Shown: positions 9,230 through 18,003 of the stretch, in pieces
Numbering within the stretch: position 1 is the first letter of the stretch
How the letters are laid out: each line of letters opens with the position of its first letter
Assembly: GCF_022655055.1 (NCBI RefSeq)
Contig: NZ_CP093384.1
Span: 930,001 to 994,000 of the forward strand
Direction of reading: 5' to 3'
DNA from: Vagococcus sp. CY52-2
Lineage (GTDB): Bacteria > Bacillota > Bacilli > Lactobacillales > Vagococcaceae
Length of the DNA stretch: 64,000 nucleotides
Position numbers and translations under genes: made by a program
Notes under the pieces: model-generated
Told to the model about the DNA's origin: nothing
Seen by the model: only the letters and a program-made list of their open reading frames with translations
The model's database searches: none

Positions 9230-9919
9230 ATGGAATGGATTAAATTAATTGGTATTCTGATTATTTTAGTCGGGTTTATTTTTAAGTTTGATACGATTGC
9301 TGTTGTCATTGTTGCGGCATTATCAACAGCTCTTGTATCAGGTATGTCATTATACGAATTTTTTACCATGTTAGGTGAAGCGTTTGTTAATAATCGTTTG
9401 GTGACAATATTTTTATTAACCTTACCAATGATTGGTTTATCTGAACGATTTGGATTAAGACAACAGGCAGTTATTTTAATAAAGAAAATAAAGGGACTCA
9501 CGCCCGGAAAATTTATTACACTATATACTGCACTACGTGAATTAGCCGGTTTATTTGGGATTCGTTTATCTGGGCATCCTCAGTTTGTGCGTCCAATTGT
9601 TAACCCAATGGCTCAAGCAGCAGCCAAACATACTTATGGGGATATTTCAAAAGAAGACGAAGATAACATTAAAGCAAGAGCTGCAGCAAACGAAAATTTT
9701 GCTAACTTTTTTGCTCAAAATACGTTTATTGCCTCAGCAGGTGTGCTATTGATTTACGGAACACTAAAAGATTTAGGTTATAAAGTAAGTGACGCAAGTA
9801 TTGCGCGTATGGCGTTACTTGTGGCAGTGATCGCTTTAATTCTTTCTGCTGTGTCAAACTGGTTATTTGATAAAAAATTAGCTAAAAAATACAATAAAAT
9901 AAAAGGAGTAGACAAGTAA
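9230..9919 (+). CDS. 5-oxoproline transporter, DUF969-family subunit
   Basis: 229 residues, integral membrane protein with several hydrophobic segments and the conserved stretch GLFGIRLSGHPQFVRPIVNPMA. ATG at 9230 follows TTAGGAGGG; the open frame extends further upstream without a ribosome site and is not used. DUF969 and DUF979 proteins form a pair and usually occur with pyroglutamyl peptidase, as here, which is the basis for assigning 5-oxoproline (pyroglutamate) transport. Overlaps the next gene by one base (TAATG). Confidence 0.85.
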   Translation: MEWIKLIGILIILVGFIFKFDTIAVVIVAALSTALVSGMSLYEFFTMLGEAFVNNRLVTIFLLTLPMIGLSERFGLRQQAVILIKKIKGLTPGKFITLYTALRELAGLFGIRLSGHPQFVRPIVNPMAQAAAKHTYGDISKEDEDNIKARAAANENFANFFAQNTFIASAGVLLIYGTLKDLGYKVSDASIARMALLVAVIALILSAVSNWLFDKKLAKKYNKIKGVDK

Positions 9920-10839
9920 TGGCACACTATATTCCAGCGATTTTAGAATTTTTTTATATTTTGATTGGTCTACTTTCTATGATGACAGCTGTTCGTTGTT
10001 TTAAAGACAAGACCAATAGTGCCCGTATTGGTACTGGGCTTTTTTGGTTAATCCTTGGGGTGATTTTTGCAGCTGGAAAGCTAATGCCTTATGTTGTTTC
10101 AGGCATATTATTAGCTGTTATTGGTTTATTAACGTTGTTTAAACAAGTTAACGTTGGGAAATTAGCCGAGATTAGTGAAGAAGAAGGTCAAAAATCAGCC
10201 GAAAGAATCGGAAGTTGGATCTTTTTCCCATCTGTTTTATTAGCAATTGTCGCTGTGGTGATTTCGTACACACCACTTGGAGGGCAAGTGGGGATTGGTG
10301 TGGCTTCGATTGTCGCATTACTTGTGGCGATGGTGATTACGAAAGCTCCACCAAAAACGGCATTAGAAGATACTGACCGCATGTTACAATCGGTGGGGAC
10401 GACAGGTATTTTGCCACAGTTACTAGCAGCGCTTGGTGTGGTATTTAATGCAGCAGGTGTAGGTGATGTAATCTCCCATGCTATTTCGGGTATTGTTCCA
10501 GAAGGCAATCGTTTAGCTGGCGTCATTGCTTATTGTTTAGGTATGATGATATTTACCATGGTAATGGGTAATGCGTTTGCCGCTTTTACTGTTATTACAG
10601 CAGGAATTGGTGTTCCATTTGTGATGATGCAAGGGGGGGACCCTGTTGTTGCTGGGACACTTGCGATGACGGCAGGATTTTGTGGGACACTCTTAACGCC
10701 AATGGCCGCTAATTTCAATGCGTTACCGGTGGCGTTGCTTGAGATGGATGATACAAATGGTGTCATAAAAGCTCAAGCCCCAATGGCTATTATGATGATG
10801 ATCATTCATATCATTTTGATGTATGTGTTAGCTTTTTAA
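9919..10839 (+). CDS. 5-oxoproline transporter, DUF979-family subunit
   Basis: 306 residues, about eight to nine hydrophobic helices. Conserved segments include GNAFAAFTVITAGIGVPF and GGDPVVAGTLAMTAGFCGTL, which resemble the re-entrant loops of secondary transporters. The start overlaps the stop of the DUF969 gene, so the two subunits are translationally coupled. Upstream of pcp in the same operon. The transport substrate is inferred from the pairing, not visible in the sequence. Confidence 0.87.
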   Translation: MAHYIPAILEFFYILIGLLSMMTAVRCFKDKTNSARIGTGLFWLILGVIFAAGKLMPYVVSGILLAVIGLLTLFKQVNVGKLAEISEEEGQKSAERIGSWIFFPSVLLAIVAVVISYTPLGGQVGIGVASIVALLVAMVITKAPPKTALEDTDRMLQSVGTTGILPQLLAALGVVFNAAGVGDVISHAISGIVPEGNRLAGVIAYCLGMMIFTMVMGNAFAAFTVITAGIGVPFVMMQGGDPVVAGTLAMTAGFCGTLLTPMAANFNALPVALLEMDDTNGVIKAQAPMAIMMMIIHIILMYVLAF

Positions 10840-10859
10840 TAAAGAGAGGAAGATATTAG

Positions 10860-11507
10860 ATGAAAATATTAGTAACAGGTTTTGATCCATTTGGTGGAGA
10901 ATCAACTAACCCAGCTTTAGAAGCTGTTAAAAAATTACCAGAAACTATTTTAGATGCAGTTATTATAAAACTTGAAATACCAACTGTTTTTAACAAATCA
11001 GCAGAAGTAGTGAAAGAAGCAATGATAAAACATCAACCAGATGTTGTCGTAAATATTGGTCAAGCTGGTGGACGATTTTCTGTGACGCCAGAACGAGTGG
11101 CAATCAATATAGATGATGCACGGATTCCAGATAATGAAGGCAATCAACCAATTGATGAAGTAATCCAAAAAGACGGTCAAGCAGCTTATTTCACTCAATT
11201 ACCCGTCAAAGCGATGGTAGCGTCCATGAAAGAAGCTGGCTTACCTGGAGCCGTATCAAATACGGCAGGAACATTTGTATGCAATCATATCATGTATCAA
11301 GTTCAATATATGATTGATAAAGAATTTCCAAATGTAAAAGGTGGGTTTATCCATGTTCCTTTTATCCCATCACAAGTGGTTGATAAGCCAAATCAACCAA
11401 GTATGAGTTTGGATGATATTGTACAATCTTTAGAAAAAGCATTAGAAGCCATTGTATTGTTTGACAATAAGAAGGATATTCGAGTGATTGGTGGAGAAAC
11501 TCATTAA
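10860..11507 (+). CDS. pcp: Pyroglutamyl-peptidase I
   Basis: 215 residues, the normal length for this cytoplasmic cysteine peptidase, which removes N-terminal pyroglutamate from peptides. The catalytic triad can be placed: E78 (TPERVAIN), C141 ([10 protein letters not shown]) and H165 (GFIHVPFIP). N-terminal [18 protein letters not shown] is diagnostic. AGAGAGGAAG precedes the ATG. As third gene of the operon it releases 5-oxoproline inside the cell, while the two upstream genes move it across the membrane. Confidence 0.97.
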   Translation: MKILVTGFDPFGGESTNPALEAVKKLPETILDAVIIKLEIPTVFNKSAEVVKEAMIKHQPDVVVNIGQAGGRFSVTPERVAINIDDARIPDNEGNQPIDEVIQKDGQAAYFTQLPVKAMVASMKEAGLPGAVSNTAGTFVCNHIMYQVQYMIDKEFPNVKGGFIHVPFIPSQVVDKPNQPSMSLDDIVQSLEKALEAIVLFDNKKDIRVIGGETH

Positions 11508-11522
11508 TTTCGGAGGTCAAAA

Positions 11523-11574
11523 AAACAAGAAGATAACGTGAAGAAAAAAAACGTTTATCTTCTTGTTTTTATTA
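11523..11574 (+). terminator. Terminator of the 5-oxoproline operon
   Basis: AACAAGAAGATAACGT and ACGTTTATCTTCTTGTT pair over about 16 bases with one bulge, followed by TTTTATT. Confidence 0.85.
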
Positions 11575-11785
11575 AAATAGTCTTTAAATTTGAAAAAAAT
11601 AACATAATTAGTGAAACATGATTCAAAGATTAAATATTTATTTAAAAAAATAACGCAATCATTGAAATGTTTGACATTATTTTGTAAAGTTATTTAGGTG
11701 CTTTTATAACGATTCTGTTCATTTTAGTTCCATGTACGTTCTAAAAAGAGTATACTATTAGAAGAAATGTGAGGTAGGTGTTAGT

Positions 11786-12160
11786 TTGATATTTAATTTT
11801 GTGGGAATGTTAATGACAGTAGTGGGTGTCATTTATCTGATTTTTCCTTCTAGAAGACGAGAAAATAAATACGGATATCGTACGCAGCGAGCAAGATATA
11901 CAGATGCCACATTTAAGTATGCTCAAAAAGTGGCTGCTAAAATCTTGCTGTTGATTGGAGTGGCAACATGGTTAATTGGGTTTTTAATAAAGAGTAGTGG
12001 TATAACACAATTCTTTCTTTTAGAAATATTTTTGATAGCAATACCTATTATTAGTGTGTTCTATCAGATTGAACGACGCCTTGAGTTGTTCAACGATGAG
12101 CTTGACCGAGAAATGAGTAAAACTAAAGAGGAGGATACACATGAAATTATTAATGATTGA
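11786..12160 (+). CDS. SdpI-family membrane protein
   Basis: 124 residues. Hydrophobic helix at 1-20, then RRRENKYGYRTQRARYTDATFKYAQK, the conserved cytoplasmic loop of the SdpI immunity family, then two more helices and a charged tail. The start is TTG at 11786, 7 bases after GAGGTAGG; the protein then begins exactly where family members begin. Overlaps the response regulator gene by 20 bases, so it belongs to the two-component operon. SdpI-like proteins give immunity to a membrane-active toxin in Bacillus; here the role is open. TATACT at about 11752 is the likely -10. Confidence 0.8.
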   Translation: MIFNFVGMLMTVVGVIYLIFPSRRRENKYGYRTQRARYTDATFKYAQKVAAKILLLIGVATWLIGFLIKSSGITQFFLLEIFLIAIPIISVFYQIERRLELFNDELDREMSKTKEEDTHEIIND

Positions 12161-12866
12161 AGACAACGAGTCTGTCTCAGAAATGATGAAAATGTTTTTT
12201 TTGAATGAGGAATGGGACGTTACGTTTAAAGATGATGGAAAAGAAGGATTAGATGCCTTTTTAGAAGATCCAACATCTTGGGATATGATTACGCTAGATT
12301 TAAATTTACCAACAATGGATGGAGTGAGTGTCTGTCGTGAAATGAGAAAACATTCGTCATCCGTTCCAATCGTGATGTTAACCGCAAGAGATTCTGAAAG
12401 TGATCAAGTCATTGGACTAGAGATGGGAGCAGACGACTATGTCACAAAACCATTTAGTCCTATCACATTAATCGCTAGAATTAAAGCGTTACATAGAAGA
12501 GCTCAAATCAAAGAAGACGGTGATGGAAATACAGATCATAGTAAAAATGATGACTTTGATGTGAAAACTGAACATTTTAAAATTAACATTAAAACACGTG
12601 AAGCGTATTTTGATGAGGAATTGGTGAGTGGTTTAACGCCAAAAGAATTTGATTTATTATTAACATTAGCGAGAAAACCAAGACAAGTATTCTCTCGTGA
12701 AAAATTATTGGAATTAGTTTGGGATTACCAATATTTTGGTGATGAACGAACAGTTGATGCACATATCAAAAAATTAAGACAAAAAATTGAAAAAGTTGGT
12801 CCGCAAGTGATTCAAACTGTTTGGGGAGTTGGCTACAAATTTGACGATTCAAACATTAAAGAGTAG
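12141..12866 (+). CDS. Response regulator, OmpR/PhoB family
   Basis: 241 residues: receiver domain (1-120) with acidic pocket IEDN, phosphoacceptor D53 in ITLDLNLP, T in MLTARD and K in DDYVTKPFSP; then an acidic linker and a winged-helix DNA-binding domain (about 140-236) with LTPKEFDLLL and WDYQYFGDERTVDAHIKKLRQK. It starts inside the SdpI-like gene with AGAGGAGG before the ATG and is followed after 6 bases by its kinase. Which named system it corresponds to cannot be settled by eye. Confidence 0.95.
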   Translation: MKLLMIEDNESVSEMMKMFFLNEEWDVTFKDDGKEGLDAFLEDPTSWDMITLDLNLPTMDGVSVCREMRKHSSSVPIVMLTARDSESDQVIGLEMGADDYVTKPFSPITLIARIKALHRRAQIKEDGDGNTDHSKNDDFDVKTEHFKINIKTREAYFDEELVSGLTPKEFDLLLTLARKPRQVFSREKLLELVWDYQYFGDERTVDAHIKKLRQKIEKVGPQVIQTVWGVGYKFDDSNIKE

Positions 12867-12872
12867 TGCGCT

Positions 12873-14309
12873 ATGAAATACCTACTACAACAGATGATTG
12901 CGTTTGTTGTGATTATCTTGACGGTATTAATTATTTTTGGTGTCTCGTTTCGTTCGTACACTAGGCGAACGGTAACAGAAACCTCTTATGCTCAATTGAA
13001 AGGGTACTCTGATACCATCATTGATAATATTAAACAACAAAATTGGACACTTCAACAATCCCTTGATACTTCTCAGTCTGTGTTGAAAAAACAAAAAGTA
13101 GCCTTTACGATGCTTAACCCAGATTTAACGGTGAGTTATCCAGTAGAATTTGAAGGACAAAGTGGTTCGAGTTATGTGACTGAGACGGAGTTAGATTCGT
13201 TAAAAAATGGAAACACGATAAAAAAGACGGTAAAAGATACGCACTTATCAACTAATAGTCAACCAACATCCTTGTTTATTCAACCACTTTTTTCTTCACC
13301 AGATTTAAAATTTATGGGGCTTTTATTGGTTTCTAGGCCAGATAGTAGTATCGACGCTAGTTTGAAATCACTGACCAATGACTTATTGAAAGGTTTTTTA
13401 ATTTCAACCATTATTGCTATTTGGTTGAGTTACTTTTTAGCGAAATTTCAAGTCAAACGAATTGATCGCATGAAACAAGCGACGAACCAATTAGCTAATG
13501 GAAATTATGATGTGCAAATTAAAGTGAAAGATAAAGGTGATGAACTCGATGAGCTTGCTTCTGACTTTAATTTACTCGCTATTGCGTTAAAAGAATCGCA
13601 AGAAGAAATTGAGCGCCAAGAAGAGCGACGCCGTAATTTTATGGCAGATGTGGCTCATGAAATGCGAACCCCTTTAACGACGATTAATGGTCTCTTGGAA
13701 GGCATTTCTTATGGCGCCATACCAAAAGATCAAGAAGAAAAATGCATTACACTTATGCAAAATGAAACCAGACGATTGATTCGTTTAGTGAATGAAAACC
13801 TTGATTATGAGAAAATTCGAACCAATCAAATTAAAATGGTTATACAACAATTTAATGCAACTGAAGTGTTGGAACTAATCATTGAACAATTAAAGGGTAA
13901 GGCTGGGGATAAAAACGATCAACTTATTCTAGATACAACTGAGCCAATTAAGGTATGTGCTGATTATGATCGATTTGTTCAAGTCGTGGTAAATATTACA
14001 ACCAATGCCATCCAATTTACACAAGACGGAGAGATTAGATTGTCTCTATCACGTTTAGAAAATGCGACAGTTGTCTCTATTTCTGATAATGGGATTGGAA
14101 TGGATAAAGAGCAACAAAAAAATATGTGGGATAGATATTATAAAGCTGATCCATCAAGGAAAAACACAAAATATGGTGAATCAGGATTAGGTCTATCGAT
14201 TGTTGATCAGTTAGTGAAACTTCATAAAGGCTCTATCCAGGTCATTAGTGAGTTGGGTGTTGGAACCACCTTTAAAGTGACGTTTCCAGATCATGAGATT
14301 AAAAAATAA
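12873..14309 (+). CDS. Sensor histidine kinase
   Basis: 478 residues. Helix at 5-27, an extracytoplasmic sensor of about 140 residues, second helix at about 172-192 followed by HAMP (RMKQATNQLANGNYDV), then HisKA with phosphoacceptor H262 in DVAHEMRTPL and an HATPase domain with N box NITTNAIQFT, G1 DNGIGM and G2 GESGLGLSI. Forms a pair with the preceding regulator. The weak ribosome site and 6-base gap suggest translational coupling. The signal is unknown; the SdpI-like protein in the same operon hints at envelope or peptide stress. Confidence 0.95.
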   Translation: MKYLLQQMIAFVVIILTVLIIFGVSFRSYTRRTVTETSYAQLKGYSDTIIDNIKQQNWTLQQSLDTSQSVLKKQKVAFTMLNPDLTVSYPVEFEGQSGSSYVTETELDSLKNGNTIKKTVKDTHLSTNSQPTSLFIQPLFSSPDLKFMGLLLVSRPDSSIDASLKSLTNDLLKGFLISTIIAIWLSYFLAKFQVKRIDRMKQATNQLANGNYDVQIKVKDKGDELDELASDFNLLAIALKESQEEIERQEERRRNFMADVAHEMRTPLTTINGLLEGISYGAIPKDQEEKCITLMQNETRRLIRLVNENLDYEKIRTNQIKMVIQQFNATEVLELIIEQLKGKAGDKNDQLILDTTEPIKVCADYDRFVQVVVNITTNAIQFTQDGEIRLSLSRLENATVVSISDNGIGMDKEQQKNMWDRYYKADPSRKNTKYGESGLGLSIVDQLVKLHKGSIQVISELGVGTTFKVTFPDHEIKK

Positions 14310-14315
14310 CTATTG

Positions 14316-14356
14316 GCCAAAAAAGACAGTTTTCTTCGTCTTTTTTGGCTTTTATT
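14316..14356 (+). terminator. Terminator after the two-component operon
   Basis: GCCAAAAAAGAC and GTCTTTTTTGGC, perfect 12-base stem, 10-base loop, then TTTTATTT. Confidence 0.9.
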
Positions 14357-14435
14357 TGTTTTTACTATCTCTTTGGTGATTTTTTTGATACACTTTTAAC
14401 TAGATAATATTACGATAAAGAGAACAGGTGAGCGT

Positions 14436-14726
14436 GTGAAAGAAAATTTTACGTATCCAATGAATCCCGATTGGACAACAGATGAGTTGATAAAAGTGAT
14501 GGGAGTTTGGCAAGCAGTCGAACAAGCGTATGAATCGAAAATAGACGTGGATGAATTTTTTGATACTTATAAAGAATTTAAATCCGTGGTAAAAAGTATC
14601 GGTGAAGAGCGCCAATTAGGTCGTGAGTTTGAAGAAGTTAGTGGTTATTCCTTATATCGTGTGGTGCAACTAGCAAGAAAAAAACAAGCAGGTTTGATTA
14701 AGAGAAAGGATTTAGTGAATGGATAA
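14436..14726 (+). CDS. UPF0223 family protein
   Basis: 96 residues, small helical cytoplasmic protein matching the YktA/UPF0223 pattern: FTYPMNPDWTTDELI near the start, then KIDVDEFFDTYKEFKSVVKSI and RQLGREFEEVSGYSLYRVVQLA. GTG start at 14436 after AGGTGAG. Overlaps the next gene by 8 bases; the same order (UPF0223 then inositol-monophosphatase-like) is known from Bacillus yktA-yktC. Molecular function unknown. Confidence 0.88.
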   Translation: MKENFTYPMNPDWTTDELIKVMGVWQAVEQAYESKIDVDEFFDTYKEFKSVVKSIGEERQLGREFEEVSGYSLYRVVQLARKKQAGLIKRKDLVNG

Positions 14727-15495
14727 CAAACAATTAATGTTACAAGTCAAACAGTGGATGGAAGAAGCAGGTCAATACATTAAAGATGAGTTAAAACAAG
14801 TGGTGACAGTAGAAGAAAAAACGAATCGCAGTGATTTGGTAACAAATGTTGATAAAGGAACAGAATCCTTTTTAGTAAAAAAAATAAACGAGGCGTATCC
14901 CAATGATTTAATTATTGGTGAAGAAGGAACAGGAAGAGAGGTTTCTTCAACAAAAGGGAGAATCTGGATTATTGATCCAATTGATGGCACATTGAATTTT
15001 GTCAAACAACAAGAAAATTTTTGTGTGATGATTGGCATTTTTGAAGACGGAAACCCATTATTAGGGTTTATCTATGACGTGATGAAAAATGAATTTGTTT
15101 ATGGTGGTCCTTCTACGGGTGTTTATTTAAATGGCACCCCATTACATGCTCCAGAAGATAGTTCTCTAGCAGATGGACTGCTAGGCTGTAACGTGGGAAT
15201 GTATTCAGAGAATTATGAGCACAGTCGTGAGATTGCCTCAGCAGCTATTGGTGTTAGAATGTTAGGATGTGCTGGATTAGATTTTTTAAATGTTATTCGA
15301 GGTAAGCAAAATGCTTACATTTCCAATCTAGCTCCTTGGGATTTTGCAGCAGGAACGGTTTTATCACAAGCGTTAGGATTAGTCTGTCGTCAATTTCCTG
15401 ACCTAGACTATAATATATTAGGAAAACGCCAGTATTTTATTGTTGCAACACCACAGACTTTTCGTGATATTCAAAAATTTTTTAAAAATAAGTGA
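14719..15495 (+). CDS. Inositol monophosphatase family protein
   Basis: 258 residues, magnesium-dependent, lithium-sensitive phosphatase fold. Metal-binding motifs: GEEGTG (E of motif 1), WIIDPIDGTLNFV (DPxDGT, motif A) and APWDFAAG (WDxxAG, motif B). Could act on inositol phosphate, fructose bisphosphate or 3'-phosphoadenosine phosphate; the sequence does not decide. Translationally coupled to the UPF0223 gene. Its stop codon lies inside the terminator stem. Confidence 0.92.
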   Translation: MDNKQLMLQVKQWMEEAGQYIKDELKQVVTVEEKTNRSDLVTNVDKGTESFLVKKINEAYPNDLIIGEEGTGREVSSTKGRIWIIDPIDGTLNFVKQQENFCVMIGIFEDGNPLLGFIYDVMKNEFVYGGPSTGVYLNGTPLHAPEDSSLADGLLGCNVGMYSENYEHSREIASAAIGVRMLGCAGLDFLNVIRGKQNAYISNLAPWDFAAGTVLSQALGLVCRQFPDLDYNILGKRQYFIVATPQTFRDIQKFFKNK

Positions 15496-15520
15496 AAAAT
15501 GAAAAACTTTCACTTTTTTT
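15491..15520 (+). terminator. Terminator overlapping the upstream stop codon
   Basis: AGTGAAA and TTTCACT, 10-base loop, seven T. The TGA stop at 15493-15495 is part of the left arm. Confidence 0.82.
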
Positions 15521-15536
15521 CATGGAATTTTTTTGT

Positions 15537-15579
15537 TATACTGAATAGTCGGTTAATTTAAGCGAGGATTAATCGCTTA
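15537..15579 (+). promoter_or_regulatory. typA promoter -10 and leader hairpin
   Basis: TGT-TATACT extended -10 at 15534-15542, then in the untranslated leader a 7-base stem TAAGCGA / TCGCTTA (15559-15579) that ends about 16 bases before the AAGGAG site. The hairpin could shape translation; no known riboswitch is recognised. Confidence 0.45.
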
Positions 15580-15611
15580 TGTTTTTTAAACAGTAAGGAG
15601 AGTATATAATA

Positions 15612-17456
15612 GTGAAATTAAGAGAAGATATTCGTAATGTGGCAATTATTGCCCACGTTGACCACGGTAAAACAACGTTGGTAGACGAATTGTTAAAACA
15701 ATCTGATACATTGGAAGGCCATACACAGTTACAAGAACGTGCAATGGACTCTGGTGATATTGAAAAAGAACGTGGTATTACGATTTTAGCTAAAAATACA
15801 GCCATCAACTATGCTGGAAAACACATCAACATCTTGGACACGCCAGGACATGCGGACTTTGGTGGAGAAGTTGAACGTATCATGAAAATGGTAGACGGTG
15901 TGGTGCTTGTTGTCGATGCGTATGAAGGAACAATGCCTCAAACACGTTTTGTGTTGAAAAAAGCCTTAGAGCAAAAATTAACACCAATCGTGGTTGTAAA
16001 TAAAATTGATAAACCAACTGCTCGTCCAGCTGAAGTAGTGGATGAAGTATTAGAGTTATTTATCGAGCTTGGTGCTGATGATGACCAATTAGAATTCCCA
16101 GTTGTTTATGCTGCAGCTGTAAACGGAACATCAAGTTTATCTGATGATCCAGCTGATCAAGAACACACAATGAATCACGTACTTGACTCTATTATTGAGC
16201 ATATTCCAGCTCCAGTTGATAATAGTGATGAGCCATTACAATTCCAAGTATCATTACTTGATTACAATGATTACGTTGGGCGTATTGGGATTGGTCGTGT
16301 ATTCCGTGGAACAATCAAAGTTGGGGACCAAGTTGCTTTAATGAAATTAGATGGTTCTGTTAAAAAGTTCCGTGTCACTAAATTATTAGGTTTCTTAGGC
16401 CTAACTCGTGTGGAAATCAATGAAGCTAAAGCGGGAGATTTAATTGCGGTTTCAGGTATGGAAGATATCTTCGTTGGAGAAACTGTTACACCTGTTGACC
16501 ACCAAGATGCTCTACCAATCCTACACATTGATGAGCCAACATTACAAATGACTTTCTTAGTAAACAACTCTCCATTTGCAGGTCGCGAAGGTAAATACGT
16601 GACGGCTCGTAAAATCGAAGAACGTCTACAAAACCAATTACAAACAGATGTGTCTCTAAAAGTTGAAGAAACTGAATCGCCAGATAAATGGATCGTTTCT
16701 GGACGTGGAGAATTGCATTTATCTATCTTAATAGAAAACATGCGTCGTGAAGGATACGAGTTACAAGTATCTCGTCCGAGTGTTATTTATCGTGACGTTG
16801 ATGGCGTATTATGTGAGCCATTTGAACGTGTGCAAATTGACACACCTGAAGAATACATGGGTGGGGTTATCGAGTCATTAGGTCAACGTAAAGCAGAAAT
16901 GCAAGACATGATCAACTCAGGTAACGGTCAAGTCCGCTTAATCTTCTTAGCTCCAGCCCGTGGATTAATTGGTTACTCAACTGAATTTATGTCATTAACT
17001 CGTGGATATGGTATCATGAACCACACGTTTGACTCATACCTACCAGTAATCTCTGGTTTAGTCAGTGGTCGTCGTAACGGTGCCTTAGTCTCTATCGACC
17101 AAGGTAAAGCTACAACTTACTCTATCATGAGTATTGAAGAACGTGGGACTGTCTTTGTTGAGCCAGGTACAGAAGTATACGAAGGAATGATCGTAGGTCA
17201 AAACTCTCGTGAAAATGACTTAGGTGTTAACATCACAAAAGCAAAACAAATGACTAACGTGCGTTCTGCAACAAAAGACCAAACATCAGTGATTAAAAAA
17301 CCAAAAATCTTAACATTAGAAGAATCATTACAATTCTTAAATGACGATGAATACTGTGAAGTAACACCAGAAAGCATTCGTTTAAGAAAACAAATCTTAA
17401 ACAAAGCTGAACGTGAAAAAGCAGCGAAACGTAAAAAACAAGCAGACAATGCTTAA
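15612..17456 (+). CDS. typA: Ribosome-associated GTPase TypA/BipA
   Basis: 614 residues, the usual length. Translational GTPase with G1 [11 protein letters not shown]2 ERGITI, G3 DTPGHADF, G4 NKID; followed by beta-barrel, EF-G-like domains and the BipA-specific C-terminal domain ([24 protein letters not shown]). Binds 70S ribosomes and supports ribosome assembly and growth under cold or stress. GTG start, 11 bases after AAGGAG, a long spacing. Rich in highly expressed codons. Confidence 0.97.
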   Translation: MKLREDIRNVAIIAHVDHGKTTLVDELLKQSDTLEGHTQLQERAMDSGDIEKERGITILAKNTAINYAGKHINILDTPGHADFGGEVERIMKMVDGVVLVVDAYEGTMPQTRFVLKKALEQKLTPIVVVNKIDKPTARPAEVVDEVLELFIELGADDDQLEFPVVYAAAVNGTSSLSDDPADQEHTMNHVLDSIIEHIPAPVDNSDEPLQFQVSLLDYNDYVGRIGIGRVFRGTIKVGDQVALMKLDGSVKKFRVTKLLGFLGLTRVEINEAKAGDLIAVSGMEDIFVGETVTPVDHQDALPILHIDEPTLQMTFLVNNSPFAGREGKYVTARKIEERLQNQLQTDVSLKVEETESPDKWIVSGRGELHLSILIENMRREGYELQVSRPSVIYRDVDGVLCEPFERVQIDTPEEYMGGVIESLGQRKAEMQDMINSGNGQVRLIFLAPARGLIGYSTEFMSLTRGYGIMNHTFDSYLPVISGLVSGRRNGALVSIDQGKATTYSIMSIEERGTVFVEPGTEVYEGMIVGQNSRENDLGVNITKAKQMTNVRSATKDQTSVIKKPKILTLEESLQFLNDDEYCEVTPESIRLRKQILNKAEREKAAKRKKQADNA

Positions 17457-17463
17457 TTAAATT

Positions 17464-17497
17464 GAAAGGACTGGCCTTTGTGGTCAGTCTTTTTTAT
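17464..17497 (+). terminator. Terminator after typA
   Basis: AAAGGACTGGCC and GGTCAGTCTTTT with a 5-base loop and one mismatch, followed by T-rich sequence. Confidence 0.82.
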
Positions 17498-17612
17498 TTC
17501 ATCGAATACTTATTGATCATGACAAAAAAATATTTTTTAATTAATAATCGTGAGTTATCCACAATAAAAGATTAGCAGAAAATATTTATAAAATCTGAAT
17601 TTAGCATATAAG

Positions 17613-17628
17613 ACACTATATATAGTGA
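17613..17628. promoter_or_regulatory. NrdR-box-like palindrome 1
   Basis: ACACTATATATAGTGA; the central 14 bases are a perfect palindrome. It fits the NrdR box consensus (acaCwATATaTwGtgt). The regulator gene nrdR is at 37961 in this window. Interpretation as NrdR site is inference. Confidence 0.6.
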
Positions 17629-17653
17629 GTTTTATAGCTTTTTAGAAAAATAT

Positions 17654-17669
17654 ACACTATATATAGTTG
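17654..17669. promoter_or_regulatory. NrdR-box-like palindrome 2
   Basis: ACACTATATATAGTTG, 41 bases (about four helical turns) downstream of the first, with one palindrome mismatch. NrdR sites normally occur as helically phased pairs, commonly three turns apart. Confidence 0.58.
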
Positions 17670-17772
17670 AAAAAATAATTTTTTAATAATAGAATGAAAC
17701 TGTTAGAAAAATGTCGATACAAATAAAATGTATTGAATAATTTTCTAAATATACAAGAATGGAGATGATTCG

Positions 17773-17787
17773 ATGAACTAATAATAA
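17773..17787 (+). other. Two-codon leader mini-ORF with triple stop
   Basis: GGAGATG (17761-17767) is correctly spaced before ATG-AAC-TAA-TAA-TAA. A ribosome would initiate and stop at once. It may regulate the downstream leader ORF or be chance in AT-rich DNA. Confidence 0.35.
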
Positions 17788-17820
17788 AAAATATTTACTG
17801 ATTAAAAAAGGGGGGATAAG

Positions 17821-18003
17821 ATGGTTATTGGCAGAAAAAAACCTTTTTCTCTTAGTCTTGGCGGACGAGAAAAAGGCAATAAGTATTCTTTTCTGTCTTT
17901 ATCATCTCAAAAATGTTGCTTTTTAGCAACAAACTTAGATGAAAAGAGGAGATTTTTTAATGAAAAATTTAAAAAAATATGTACTGAGTACACAGGAAAG
18001 TAG
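17821..18003 (+). CDS. Possible 60-residue leader peptide
   Basis: A short ORF with a very strong site (AAGGGGGG) before its ATG; basic, serine-rich (GRKKPFSLSLGGREKGNKYSFLSLSSQKCC), no family known. Its coding RNA contains two hairpins: 17842-17851 with 17867-17876 (10 bases) and 17914-17920 with 17925-17931 (7 bases, loop TTTT). It overlaps the start of the winged-helix-like gene by 44 bases in another frame. More likely a regulatory leader than a functional protein, but the initiation signal is better than that of many real genes. Confidence 0.4.
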   Translation: MVIGRKKPFSLSLGGREKGNKYSFLSLSSQKCCFLATNLDEKRRFFNEKFKKICTEYTGK

